A stretch of DNA of 40,115 nt. Origin: Clostridia bacterium. GTDB lineage: Bacteria; Bacillota; Clostridia; UMGS1810. The position numbers and the translations under genes are program-made. The notes under the pieces were generated by a model. The model worked only from the letters and a program-made list of their open reading frames with translations, was not told where the DNA came from and ran no database searches. Shown here piece by piece: positions 31,342 to 40,058 of the stretch (the first letter of the stretch is position 1; each line of letters opens with the position of its first letter). Location: the NCBI GenBank assembly GCA_017621495.1, contig JAGATB010000015.1, positions 1 through 40,115 of the forward strand, read 5' to 3'.

Positions 31342-31839
31342 ATGAATAATATTTATCTTGTAGGTATGCCCGGCTGCGGCAAAACCACCATAGGCGGCTT
31401 AGTTGCAAAAAAATTGGGAGTTGAGCTTACAGATCTTGACGAATATATAGTGATGAGAGAGGGACGCACCATTCCTGAGATTTTTGAAGAAGGTGAGGCG
31501 GTATTCCGTCAAAAGGAAACCGAGGCACTAAGGAGCCTGGCAGCAAAGGAAAATCTCTTTGTAGCGACAGGCGGTGGTATAGTGACCGTAGAGGAAAATA
31601 TAGATATCATGAAAAAAAGCGGTAAGGTTATATTTATAGATGCTTCCGTAGACTTCATACTGCAGAATTCCTCGCTGGAGGGCAGACCGCTGCTTAAGGA
31701 TAAAAACAGGATACACGACTTGTACAAAGCCAGAATAGCTCTCTACAGAAAGAGTGCAGACTACACAGTGGCAAATGACGGTATATTAAGCGACGTGTGC
31801 AAGAGGCTGGAGCAGGTAGTACGCACTAAGTGCAAGTAA
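31342..31839 (+). CDS. aroK: Shikimate kinase
   Basis: This 165-residue P-loop kinase phosphorylates shikimate. It shows the P-loop GMPGCGKTTIGG (8-19), the shikimate-binding Asp in LTDLDEYIV, VFRQKETEALR, the glycine-rich ATGGGIV, and the lid EGRPLLKD. Last gene of the operon, 12 bp after aroQ, followed by a terminator. Confidence 0.94.
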   Translation: MNNIYLVGMPGCGKTTIGGLVAKKLGVELTDLDEYIVMREGRTIPEIFEEGEAVFRQKETEALRSLAAKENLFVATGGGIVTVEENIDIMKKSGKVIFIDASVDFILQNSSLEGRPLLKDKNRIHDLYKARIALYRKSADYTVANDGILSDVCKRLEQVVRTKCK

Positions 31840-31844
31840 ATCAA

Positions 31845-31885
31845 CGGAGCTGTAAAAAAAGTCATTACAGCTCCGATAGTTTTGC
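31845..31885 (+). terminator. Terminator of the aro operon
   Basis: CGGAGCTGTA (31845-31854) pairs with TACAGCTCCG (31866-31875), followed by ATAGTTTTG. The next gene is convergent. Confidence 0.75.
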
Positions 31886-31913
31886 TCCCTATAGATTATC
31901 TATGATATACCAA

Positions 31914-32567
31914 TCACACAATTTCAAATTCGATATTGTTTTTGCTTACGGTTTCCATTTTTGATACGGAAATCTCATAGGCTGTTTTGGTTATGGTTTC
32001 GGTTTCGCTTATTTTCTTTTGATAGTCACGGCTTTGGATTCTGCCGTGAATTTTTATGTTTTCGCCTACTTCCAGTCCACCTGCGAAACGGGCATTTCTG
32101 CCCCATGCTATGCAGGGTATATAGTCGGATTTGTTGTATGCCCGGTTCACCGCTACCAGGAGGTCTGTAATCTCCCTGCCAAAGGGTGTAGTACGGTACA
32201 CCGGCTTTTTGCACAGAAATCCGTTTAAGTAAATATTATTTGGGTTTTTGAACTTTATCTCATCGGGATGTAATTCTATATCTCTTGCAAACACGGTAAG
32301 CATGAGCTTATTACCGCTGTCGGTGTAATTGTTATATGAGCGGAATTGACCGCTGACAGTTACGCTGTCACCCTTGTTTAATACGGCGTCCTGCAGGAGT
32401 CTTTCGGATATGGTTACATTTATCAAATCCGATATATCGCTGAGTCTCATCACACGTATTACAAATGAATAAAATCCCTCGCCATAAACCTCATGGTTGA
32501 ATTTGAGCTCGGTTTCCACCGTGCCGGTAAGCTCAACCTCGTTGTTTAAGATGTTATCTGTTGTCAT
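31914..32567 (-). CDS. Single-stranded DNA-binding-protein-like protein with two OB folds
   Basis: This 217-residue protein seems to carry two OB-type units: residues about 5-100 (VELTGTVETELKFNHEVYGEGFYSFVIRVMR) and about 105-205 (NIYLNGFLCKKPVYRTTPFGREITDLLVAV, YIPCIAWGRNARFAGGLEVG, IKIHGRIQSRDYQKK). The second half matches ordinary SSB; duplication is less usual, and the acidic SSB C-terminal tail is absent. A TATAAT-like box at 32604-32599 puts the transcript start near 32592, favouring the ATG at 32567 over a TTG at 32588. It might be an accessory SSB with a special role; no replication genes adjoin it. Confidence 0.72.
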   Translation of the reverse strand: MTTDNILNNEVELTGTVETELKFNHEVYGEGFYSFVIRVMRLSDISDLINVTISERLLQDAVLNKGDSVTVSGQFRSYNNYTDSGNKLMLTVFARDIELHPDEIKFKNPNNIYLNGFLCKKPVYRTTPFGREITDLLVAVNRAYNKSDYIPCIAWGRNARFAGGLEVGENIKIHGRIQSRDYQKKISETETITKTAYEISVSKMETVSKNNIEFEIV

Positions 32568-32673
32568 TTTTAAAGCACGCCCTTCCAAAAAAAGTTATAT
32601 TATAGTTATATTCACTTTGAGCCGATTTTATAACAACAAATGTGAATGATTTGTGAAAGTTTTTCCAAATTCG

Positions 32674-32702
32674 TTGATAAATTGCTCTGAAAGGAGTATA
32701 AT
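32674..32702 (+). promoter_or_regulatory. Promoter of the ABC exporter operon
   Basis: TTGATA (32674-32679), 17 bp, TATAAT (32697-32702). It predicts a transcript start near 32709, so translation must begin downstream of that. This bears on the start codon of the next gene. Confidence 0.75.
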
Positions 32703-32736
32703 TACTTTATATGTATATACTTCGGAGGTGGTTTTT

Positions 32737-34473
32737 ACGAAAAGATATTTTAAATATGTGAAACCGCACCTTATATTTTTCATCATAGGACCTATTATGA
32801 TGCTTACAGAGGTAGCGGGAGATGTACTTATGCCAAAGCTCATGAGCCTTATCATAAATGAGGGTGTAGGTGAGCTTAAGGATATGGGATATATTATAAA
32901 CACAGGTATCAGGATGGTACTGCTTGCCGTAGTGATGATGGCAGGCGGTGTACTGGGCAACTATTTCGCGGCTCGTGCGTCTATAAGCTTTGCCTCAGAT
33001 CTCAGAGCAGATGTGTTTCGTAAGGTGCAGGGATTTTCCTTTAAAAACATAGACAAATTCTCCACAGGTTCTCTTATAACCCGTCTTACCAATGATATCA
33101 CCCAGATGCAGAATGTACTGCGTATGGCGCTGGTTATGCTTTTGCGTTCGCCCGGTATGCTTGTAGGGGCATTTATCATGGCTATAACCATTAATGCAAG
33201 ACTTGCGCTTATCATAGGTATAGTAACCCCTATACTGGGATTCGGTATATATTTCATCATGAGCAAGGCTTTGCCCAGATTTAATATAATGCAAAAAAAG
33301 CTCGATACCTTAAATACCGGTATACAGGAGAACCTGACAAACATAAGAGTTGTTAAGTCTTTCGTGAGGAGTGATTTTGAAGAGGAGAAGTTTTCCGCTG
33401 CCAATACCGAGCTTAGAGACAATACCGTGAAGGCACTGAGGATTATAATCTGCACTATGCCCCTTATGACACTTATGATGAATATAACCACCCTTGCTGT
33501 GGTATGGTTTGGAGGCGGATTTGTAATAAAGGGCGGTATGCTGGTAGGTGACCTTATAGCATTTACTACCTACATAACCCAGATACTCATGTCGCTTATG
33601 ATGCTCTCTATGATAATACTTCAGGGCTCCAGAGCACTGGCTTCTTCCAGGAGAGTTATGGAGGTGCTGGACACTGATTCAGATATCACCGATGATGCTT
33701 CTATGAATAAAGATGCACATGTCACACAAGGCAGTGTAGAGTTTAAAAACGTGACATTTAATTATACAGATACAGGTGAAAATGACGTACTTTGCGACAT
33801 CAGCTTCAAGATAGAGCCCGGCGAGACCGTAGGTATATTGGGTGCCACAGGCTCCGGCAAGACCAGCCTGGTGCAGCTCATACCCAGGCTATATGATGCA
33901 GATGAAGGCGAGATACTGGTAGACGGTATCAATGTAAAGGACTATTCCCTGAAAAATCTTCGTGACGGAGTGGGTATGGTACTGCAGAAGAATGTGCTTT
34001 TCTCCGGTACTATCATGGAAAATCTGAAGTGGGGCGATGAAAACGCAACCGAAGAAGAAATCATAGAAAGCTCCGAGCATGCACAGGCTCACGGATTTGT
34101 AACAGCTGCTCCCGAAGGCTACGAAAGAGAGCTGGGACAGGGCGGTGTCAATGTATCCGGCGGTCAGAAGCAGAGGCTCTGCATAGCGCGTGCCCTGCTG
34201 AAAAAGCCAAAAATCCTAATTTTGGACGACAGCACAAGTGCCCTGGATACAGCTACCGAGGCGAGAATACGAGAGAACTTCGATACGGATTTGGATTCTA
34301 CTACCAAGATTATCATAGCCCAGAGAATTACCTCTGTAATGGATGCAGATAAGATAATAGTGCTTGAAGATGGCAGGATTATAGGCATGGGCAATCACAC
34401 CGAGCTTATGGAGATCAGCGAGGAATACAGAGATATCTACTATTCTCAGAAGGAAAAGGAGAAAGCGCGATGA
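32737..34473 (+). CDS. ABC exporter half-transporter, non-canonical ATPase site subunit
   Basis: A 578-residue protein if read from 32737. A six-helix type-I exporter domain (about 1-300, starting KRYFKYVKPHLIFFIIGPIM) is followed by an ATPase with Walker A LGATGSGKTSLVQLI, signature NVSGGQKQRLCIARALL and Walker B ILILDDSTSALDT. The residue after Walker B is Asp instead of the catalytic Glu, as in the degenerate subunit of heterodimeric exporters (BmrCD, TM287/288). Start: GGAGG at 32724-32728 is ideally placed for an ACG codon at 32737, exactly where homologues begin with Met; GTG at 32728 overlaps the ribosome binding site and GTG at 32653 lies upstream of the promoter. Overlaps the partner gene by 4 bp. 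Substrate unknown, multidrug or lipid-like by family. Confidence 0.82.
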   Translation, partial: TKRYFKYVKPHLIFFIIGPIMMLTEVAGDVLMPKLMSLIINEGVGELKDMGYIINTGIRMVLLAVVMMAGGVLGNYFAARASISFASDLRADVFRKVQGFSFKNIDKFSTGSLITRLTNDITQMQNVLRMALVMLLRSPGMLVGAFIMAITINARLALIIGIVTPILGFGIYFIMSKALPRFNIMQKKLDTLNTGIQENLTNIRVVKSFVRSDFEEEKFSAANTELRDNTVKALRIIICTMPLMTLMMNITTLAVVWFGGGFVIKGGMLVGDLIAFTTYITQILMSLMMLSMIILQGSRALASSRRVMEVLDTDSDITDDASMNKDAHVTQGSVEFKNVTFNYTDTGENDVLCDISFKIEPGETVGILGATGSGKTSLVQLIPRLYDADEGEILVDGINVKDYSLKNLRDGVGMVLQKNVLFSGTIMENLKWGDENATEEEIIESSEHAQAHGFVTAAPEGYERELGQGGVNVSGGQKQRLCIARALLKKPKILILDDSTSALDTATEARIRENFDTDLDSTTKIIIAQRITSVMDADKIIVLEDGRIIGMGNHTELMEISEEYRDIYYSQKEKEKAR

Positions 34474-36350
34474 CACCAAACAAACAAGAAAAGCTTGAAC
34501 GTCTATCCAAACGTTACGGAGCTTCAGCCAAATTCACACCTCCTCCCAAGGGACCCGGAAGCGGCGGACCGAGAAATAAAAATATGAATATCAAGCCCGG
34601 CAAGCCTAAGAATATATGGCCTGCACTCAAACGCATATTGAGCTACTTAAGCGAGGATAAGTATAAAATCATATTTGCCTTTGTATGTGTTATATTAAGC
34701 AGTGTGTCGGCTCTGGCAGGCTCATATATGTTAAGACCAATTATCAATAAATTCATAGATATAGGCAGCAGTGAGCCTGATTTTGGCGGATTTGCCATGG
34801 CACTGGTCACTATGGCTCTGGTGTATATGGTGGGGGTAGTCTCCTCATATGTTCAGGCAAGGACCATGATAGGCATATCTCAGAACGCTATCTACAAGAT
34901 ACGCACTGAACTGTTTGATAAAATGCAGAAGCTGCCCATACGGTTTTTTGATAAGCATTCTTACGGTGAGCTTATGAGCCGTTATACCAATGACGTAGAT
35001 ACCATAGGCGAGATGCTCAACAATACCATAGTGCACCTCTTTCAGGGTGTGATTACCATAGTGGGCACATTGGCTCTGATGATATATACCAACGTGTATT
35101 TGTCTGTAGTTACAGTGATTATGATACCCATATTTATGAGGGTTGCCGGTGCTGTATCAAAGCGAAGCAGGAGATTTTTCTCGGCACAGCAGTCTGCACT
35201 GGGGGCACTGAACGGATATGTGGAGGAGATAGTAAGCGGTCAGAAGGTAGTGAAGGTATTTAATCACGAGGATGAAGCAGTGGAGGATTTTTGCCTGTTA
35301 AATGATGACCTTAAGAAAAAGCAGATACGTGCACAGTTTATGGGCGGTGTCATGGGTCCTCTTATGGGCAATCTAAGCCAGATAAACTATGCACTCACAG
35401 CTACGCTGGGAGGCGTGCTGTGTCTATTGGGTAAGTTCGATGTAGGCGGCGTGGCGGTCTTTGTGAACTTTTCCAGACAGTTCAGCCGTCCTATAAATGA
35501 AATCTCCATGCAGGTTACCAATATATTCTCTGCTTTGGCAGGCGCAGAGAGAGTATTTGCGGTTATGGATGAAGACCCGGAGAGTGACCTTGAGGGTAAA
35601 CAGCTTCTCAGTGATGTGCACGGCGAGGTAACTATGGAGAATGTAACCTTCGGTTACAATCCCAGCCACGTGATACTAAAGGATATAAGCCTGTACGCCA
35701 AGAAAGGGCAGAAGATAGCCTTTGTAGGCTCTACCGGCGCAGGCAAGACTACGGTTACTAACCTCATAAACAGGTTTTATGATATCGATGAAGGCAGTAT
35801 AAAAATAGACGGTACAGATATTCGTGAGTTTAATAAAGAGAGCCTGAGAAATAATATAGCCATGGTGCTTCAGGACACACACCTCTTTACCGGTACAGTA
35901 ATGGAGAATATACGCTACGGCAGACTTGATGCCACCGATGAGGAAGTCATAGAAGCGGCAAAGACCGCAAGCGCACATTCGTTTATAATGCGTCTGCCAA
36001 AAGGCTATAATACATTGCTCCGCGGTGACGGTGCTAACCTAAGTCAGGGTCAGAGACAGCTTCTTAATATAGCCAGAGCCGCTGTTTCTAAGGCACCCAT
36101 ACTGGTGCTGGACGAAGCCACAAGCTCCGTCGACACCAGAACGGAAAAACACATAGAGCACGGACTGGCGAGACTTATGAAAAATCGCACTACCTTTATA
36201 ATAGCACACAGACTGTCCACCATACGCAATGCGGATGCTATCATGGTGCTGGAGGACGGTGTCATAATAGAACGCGGTACACACGATGATTTGCTCCTGC
36301 AAAAGGGCAGATATTATGAGCTCTACACCGGTATGGCGGAATTGGATTGA
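34470..36350 (+). CDS. ABC exporter half-transporter, canonical subunit
   Basis: This 626-residue partner has a Pro/Gly-rich cytoplasmic N-terminal extension (about 1-45, PPPKGPGSGGPRNKN), six transmembrane helices, and an ATPase with Walker A FVGSTGAGKTTVTNLINRF, signature LSQGQRQLLNIARA (Gln replaces the second Gly) and Walker B ILVLDEATSSVDT with the catalytic Glu. The ATGA overlap with the first subunit implies coupled synthesis of a heterodimer. Typical of two-gene Firmicute multidrug exporters. Confidence 0.88.
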   Translation: MTPNKQEKLERLSKRYGASAKFTPPPKGPGSGGPRNKNMNIKPGKPKNIWPALKRILSYLSEDKYKIIFAFVCVILSSVSALAGSYMLRPIINKFIDIGSSEPDFGGFAMALVTMALVYMVGVVSSYVQARTMIGISQNAIYKIRTELFDKMQKLPIRFFDKHSYGELMSRYTNDVDTIGEMLNNTIVHLFQGVITIVGTLALMIYTNVYLSVVTVIMIPIFMRVAGAVSKRSRRFFSAQQSALGALNGYVEEIVSGQKVVKVFNHEDEAVEDFCLLNDDLKKKQIRAQFMGGVMGPLMGNLSQINYALTATLGGVLCLLGKFDVGGVAVFVNFSRQFSRPINEISMQVTNIFSALAGAERVFAVMDEDPESDLEGKQLLSDVHGEVTMENVTFGYNPSHVILKDISLYAKKGQKIAFVGSTGAGKTTVTNLINRFYDIDEGSIKIDGTDIREFNKESLRNNIAMVLQDTHLFTGTVMENIRYGRLDATDEEVIEAAKTASAHSFIMRLPKGYNTLLRGDGANLSQGQRQLLNIARAAVSKAPILVLDEATSSVDTRTEKHIEHGLARLMKNRTTFIIAHRLSTIRNADAIMVLEDGVIIERGTHDDLLLQKGRYYELYTGMAELD

Positions 36351-36422
36351 GGTAATAGGTAATAGGGAATAGTGAATAGGTATGTTTTAAACTTCACTAT
36401 TACCTATTACTTATATTTTTTA
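36351..36422 (+). terminator. Long hairpin terminator built of GTAATAG repeats
   Basis: A left arm rich in GGTAATA repeats (about 36351-36376) pairs with TTCACTATTACCTATTAC (36393-36410), followed by TTATATTTTTTATT. It ends the exporter operon, abuts the 3-prime end of smpB, and resembles the element at 7991-8065. Confidence 0.65.
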
Positions 36423-36887
36423 TTGGTTATATTCTTTAATCTTCCTGTCCATTCTGCGTTTGGCTTCTTTCTCTGCTATGGCGCTTCGCTTGTCGTAGAG
36501 CTTTTTACCCTTTGCCAGTGCCAGCTCCACCTTTACCTTGGAGCCCTTGAGATAGACCTTTACGGGTATCAGAGAGTACCCGTCTTCTTTGATTTTGCCT
36601 ATGAGACGGCGTATTTCCGCTTTGTGCATGAGGAGCTTGCGGTCTCTTAAGGGGTCTTTGTTGAATATATTTCCCTTTTCATAGGGGCTTATGTGCATAC
36701 CGATTATGATTACTTCTCCGCTTTTTACAGATGCAAAGGAGTCCTTTAGGTTAATCTGCCCCTGGCGTATAGACTTAACCTCTGTTCCTGCCAGAGCTAT
36801 ACCGCATTCATAGGTTTCCTCTATGAAGTAGTCGTGATATGCTTTTTTGTTTTGTGTTATGAGCTTTATGTTTTCTTTTTCTGCCAT
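36420..36887 (-). CDS. smpB: SsrA (tmRNA)-binding protein SmpB
   Basis: A 155-residue ribosome-rescue protein. Motifs: [31 protein letters not shown] at the N-terminus, [36 protein letters not shown], and a basic tail [22 protein letters not shown]. Length is normal. It follows rnr by 18 bp on the minus strand, the common Firmicute pairing. The tmRNA gene ssrA is not in the window. Confidence 0.95.
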   Translation of the reverse strand: MAEKENIKLITQNKKAYHDYFIEETYECGIALAGTEVKSIRQGQINLKDSFASVKSGEVIIIGMHISPYEKGNIFNKDPLRDRKLLMHKAEIRRLIGKIKEDGYSLIPVKVYLKGSKVKVELALAKGKKLYDKRSAIAEKEAKRRMDRKIKEYNQ

Positions 36888-36905
36888 GATTATGTCTTCC
36901 TTTTC

Positions 36906-39005
36906 TTATTCATTGAGTACAAAGTCAATCTGTCTTGTAAGTGGATTTGCCGCCGCTACGGTTATATTCACCGGGTCGCCTATACGATATGTCTTGCCGG
37001 TGTGCTCACCCGTGAGGCAAAAATCCCTCTCATTAAATATATAATAATCATCTCTTAAATCATTCATGCGTACCAGACCTTCAATGCCGTTTTCCAGCTG
37101 TGCAAAGAAGCCGAAGCTTGTCACGGAGGATATTATACCCCCGAAGTCTTCACCTACATGAGCCTGCATGTATTCGGCTTTCTTCATATCGTCGGCTTCA
37201 CGCTCCGCCTCCATGGCTGTGAGCTCCGCTTCGCTGGATTTGACAGCGGCATCCGATACGAATTTCCTGTAGTATCGCATACGCTTTTCGTTGAGACCGT
37301 ATTTTATAAATTCCTTGATAATCCTGTGTATAGCCAAATCCGGATATCTGCGTATGGGTGAGGTGAAGTGACAGTAGTACTCAAACGACAGCCCGAAGTG
37401 TCCTAGACACTGCTCTGAGTATCTCGCCTTCATCAGCGAGCGCAGCATTACCTTGCTTATGAGCAGCTCCTCACGGGTGCCTTTAATCTTAGTCAGTATC
37501 TTGGCAAATTCGCCCGGATGAGGCTCGTGAGAGTCGGAGAGCCTGTAGCCCATGTTTTTTGCAAAGTCATTGAATGCAGCTATCCTTTCTGCTGAGGGCT
37601 TTTCGTGAACACGATATACAAAGGGGATATCTGCCCAGAAGAACTCCTCTGCTACTGTTTTGTTGGCTATGAGCATGAATTCCTCTATTATTTTATTTGA
37701 AATTCCGGATTCGTATTTATATACGCCCACGGCTCTGCCTGTTTCGTCGGTTTTGATTTTGGTTTCCGGGAAGTCAAAGTCTATACTGCCCCGGGACTGT
37801 CTCTTTTGACGGAGGATTACACTTAAATCCTTCATGAGGCACAGCATATCATATATGTGAGCGTATTTATCCTTTAATCCGTCATCACCCTCTAATATGG
37901 CTGTCACATCATCATAGGTCATCCTTTCCTTGGAGCAGATGATACCCTCGGTGATTTGGTGGTCAATTACTTCTCCGTCTTCGTTTATCTTCATTATCAC
38001 AGATAGGGTGAGCCTGTCCTCGTGGGGGTTCAGGCTGCATATGCCGTTGGATAATTTCTTTGGCAGCATAGGCACCACACTGCCGGGAAAATACACACTC
38101 GTACCCCGTCTCAGGGCTTCCTTATCCAGGGGACTGCTCTCGGTGACATAGTGGGTGACATCCGCTATGTGCACTCCCAGGGTATATATACCGTCTGATT
38201 TGGTTACACAAACTGCATCATCAAAATCACGGCTGTCTATACCGTCTATGGTTATGATATTGTCATATCTGAAGTCTGTCCTGGAGGCTATGTCCGCATC
38301 GGATATGGTCTCGTCTACCATGTCGGTTTGCTGCAGGACCTTTCGGGGGAATGCCTCCGAGAGACCGTGTGCACGCATCACTGATAGTATGTCTACACCC
38401 TTTTCATCCGGGTAGCCCAGCACTTCAATTATCTCTCCCTCGGGCTTTTTACCGCTTTGCGGCCATTTGGTTATTTTGACAACTACCTTTTGACCCTCAC
38501 GTGCGTTTAAGAATTTGGTCTTTTTGATAAATATATCATATCCGAAACGGTCATCATCCGGTATTACAAATCCGAAGCTGCGGCTGTGGGTGAAGGTGCC
38601 TACAATCTCGTTTGTACTTCGCTGTATTATACGTACTATTTTGCCCTCGGGTTTGGAGCCGGTGTCACCCTTGTGAGTGAGGGTTGCCATTACGGTATCT
38701 CCGTTTAAGGCACCGCCCAATTCACCCGGTGGTATGAATATATCTCCGCCTTCTCGGATTAAAAACCCAAACCCCTTGCTCGTTAAGGATATCTTGCCTG
38801 TGATATACCCCAGCTTTTCCGGGGAGGCGTACTTTTTCTTGGAGGTCTTTATTATTTGGTTTTCATCGGTAAGCTCCTCCAGTATAAGCATGAGCTCCTC
38901 TCTGTCATCAAAGGGGATGTCAAGCATGAGCATCATTTCCTCTACGTTTACAGGAGGGAACTTTTCATCTTTTAAAAATTCAAGTATGGTTTCTTTTCGG
39001 TTCAT
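36906..39005 (-). CDS. rnr: Ribonuclease R (RNB-family 3-5 exoribonuclease)
   Basis: This 699-residue processive exonuclease degrades structured RNA and works with SmpB/tmRNA in quality control. Order: a helix-turn-helix-like N-terminus (1-60), cold-shock OB domains (about 65-215: GYITGKISLTSKGFGFLIRE, GTFTHSRSFGFVIPDDDRFG), the RNB catalytic domain with the metal-binding DGIDSRDFDDAVCV (about 253-266) and the later HFTSPIRRYPDLAIHR, then an S1 domain (about 615-690: GEDFGGIISSVTSFGFFAQL). The C-terminus lacks the long Lys-rich tail of the E. coli enzyme. ATGAGGATAATAT precedes the ATG. Confidence 0.95.
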   Translation of the reverse strand: MNRKETILEFLKDEKFPPVNVEEMMLMLDIPFDDREELMLILEELTDENQIIKTSKKKYASPEKLGYITGKISLTSKGFGFLIREGGDIFIPPGELGGALNGDTVMATLTHKGDTGSKPEGKIVRIIQRSTNEIVGTFTHSRSFGFVIPDDDRFGYDIFIKKTKFLNAREGQKVVVKITKWPQSGKKPEGEIIEVLGYPDEKGVDILSVMRAHGLSEAFPRKVLQQTDMVDETISDADIASRTDFRYDNIITIDGIDSRDFDDAVCVTKSDGIYTLGVHIADVTHYVTESSPLDKEALRRGTSVYFPGSVVPMLPKKLSNGICSLNPHEDRLTLSVIMKINEDGEVIDHQITEGIICSKERMTYDDVTAILEGDDGLKDKYAHIYDMLCLMKDLSVILRQKRQSRGSIDFDFPETKIKTDETGRAVGVYKYESGISNKIIEEFMLIANKTVAEEFFWADIPFVYRVHEKPSAERIAAFNDFAKNMGYRLSDSHEPHPGEFAKILTKIKGTREELLISKVMLRSLMKARYSEQCLGHFGLSFEYYCHFTSPIRRYPDLAIHRIIKEFIKYGLNEKRMRYYRKFVSDAAVKSSEAELTAMEAEREADDMKKAEYMQAHVGEDFGGIISSVTSFGFFAQLENGIEGLVRMNDLRDDYYIFNERDFCLTGEHTGKTYRIGDPVNITVAAANPLTRQIDFVLNE

Positions 39006-39083
39006 ATATTATCCTCATTTTATTATATATAATTAAGTATATCACACTTTAATCATCAGATACAATACTTTTTATGTAAATTA

Positions 39084-39112
39084 TTGACATTTGAGCATTT
39101 TAGTGGTAGAAT
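39084..39112 (+). promoter_or_regulatory. Promoter upstream of the small membrane-protein gene
   Basis: TTGACA (39084-39089), 17 bp, TAGAAT (39107-39112). The leader to the ORF at 39223 is about 104 nt. Confidence 0.7.
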
Positions 39113-39222
39113 GTGTTCATGAATTACAGCATTTTTTGATATTTTACAACATAATCCGTATGATGTATCAAAAATCTTTGCGCAATTAATTACGACATTT
39201 ATACAGGGAGCAATAATCTTAA

Positions 39223-39465
39223 ATGAAAACAATCGACATCGAAGTAACATTAATATTATTTTTAGCCATCGTTATACTGTTTTTGGGTTCTTTACATGTA
39301 TATTTTGAATTTTATATTCCTTTTAAACGAAAAAGGGATTACATAAAAATTGAGATATCACGTACCGATGGTGTTGTCAAAGAATATTGGAAAAAGAAAT
39401 TGAAAAAATTATATATAGAAAGTATCCCGTTAATAGGAAAATACATATGGAAGCTTATGAAGTAA
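39223..39465 (+). CDS. Small single-pass membrane protein (paralogue of 12151-12357)
   Basis: An 80-residue protein with one hydrophobic segment (about 9-31, TLILFLAIVILFLGSLHVYF), then FKRKRDYIKIEISRT, a Lys-rich helix, and ESIPLIGKYIWKLMK. It is clearly related to the 68-residue protein at 12151 through FKRKRDYI, a KLKxLY element and ESIPLIG. GGGAGCAATAATCTTAA precedes the ATG and it has its own promoter. Family and function unknown. It stands alone here, between rnr and mobile DNA, so its role is not tied only to large surface proteins. Confidence 0.7.
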   Translation: MKTIDIEVTLILFLAIVILFLGSLHVYFEFYIPFKRKRDYIKIEISRTDGVVKEYWKKKLKKLYIESIPLIGKYIWKLMK

Positions 39466-39477
39466 AGCTTCCATATG
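39444..39477. other. Perfect palindrome across the stop codon of the small membrane-protein gene
   Basis: CATATGGAAGCTT (39444-39456) and AAGCTTCCATATG (39465-39477) pair perfectly over 13 bp, with the stop codon in the loop. No T-run follows. Between here and 39640 I see only a small GC-rich stem (CCGCCTGA/TCAGGGCGG near 39502-39527) and no gene. Confidence 0.6.
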
Positions 39478-39639
39478 TCAGACTGTCGAAGAACCACCCC
39501 CCGCCTGAAGTGAAGGATCAGGGCGGAGATTTTCCTCTATCTAAGTTAGTGAGATAAACTCCAATTTACACTATAAGACTTTACAGTGTCTTTTCAATAA
39601 AATCCGCTATTATGCCAGCAAAAACTCCGTCCTCGGCAT

Positions 39640-39978
39640 TTGTGTAATGGCAATGGGTACCGTTCATCACCTTATAATAATTTAATTGATAATGATTTTG
39701 TACTTGAAATGATGTCAATAGGAGAGTTTATTGAATTTAACAATATCATTAACAATGATGAGTGTTTAGATATGGAAGAACAAATTTTTAGGATAAGTGA
39801 TAGTGATGCAATATCTATTATAAAGAAAATATCCGGCTGTGATACCCCGGATGATTTTAATGCACTGACAATAAGTGAAAAGAATAAATACGTATGTTTA
39901 TTAAAAAAAGAAGGGCTTTCAATACGGCAGATTAGCAGACTTACAGGAATAAGTTTTGCAATAGTAAGAAAAATCTAA
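39640..39978 (+). pseudogene. C-terminal remnant of a RAYT/IS200-like transposase
   Basis: This 112-residue reading frame starts abruptly at MCNGNGYRSSPYNN, which resembles the GYxWSSYNEY point inside Clostridial RAYT-type transposases. It continues through the usual C-terminal region to the helix-turn-helix LKKEGLSIRQISRLTGISFAIVRKI. The HUH and catalytic-tyrosine domain that should precede it is missing, and no matching sequence is seen upstream. I therefore call it a 5-prime-truncated relic. It could still make a stand-alone DNA-binding peptide, but there is no ribosome binding site before the ATG. Confidence 0.65.
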
Positions 39979-39993
39979 TCACACAATGAACCC

Positions 39994-40051
39994 CCTCCCA
40001 TAGAGTAGACACATGAAATAACAAAAATATTTCAAACTATTCTATGGGAGG
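39994..40051. repeat. Inverted repeat in the leader of an IS element
   Basis: CCTCCCATAGA (39994-40004) pairs with TCTATGGGAGG (40041-40051). GTAGACACATGAAAT in between resembles left ends of IS3-family elements. The right arm also contains the ribosome binding site (GGGAGG) of the transposase ORF, so readthrough RNA would fold and hide it, a known way for ISs to limit expression from outside promoters. Confidence 0.5.
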
Positions 40052-40058
40052 ATGTTTT

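Noticed and set aside
32653..32736. N-terminal extension of the first ABC exporter subunit from GTG 32653
   Set aside because: It would start upstream of the promoter -10 box, has no ribosome binding site, and the extra residues do not look like an exporter N-terminus.
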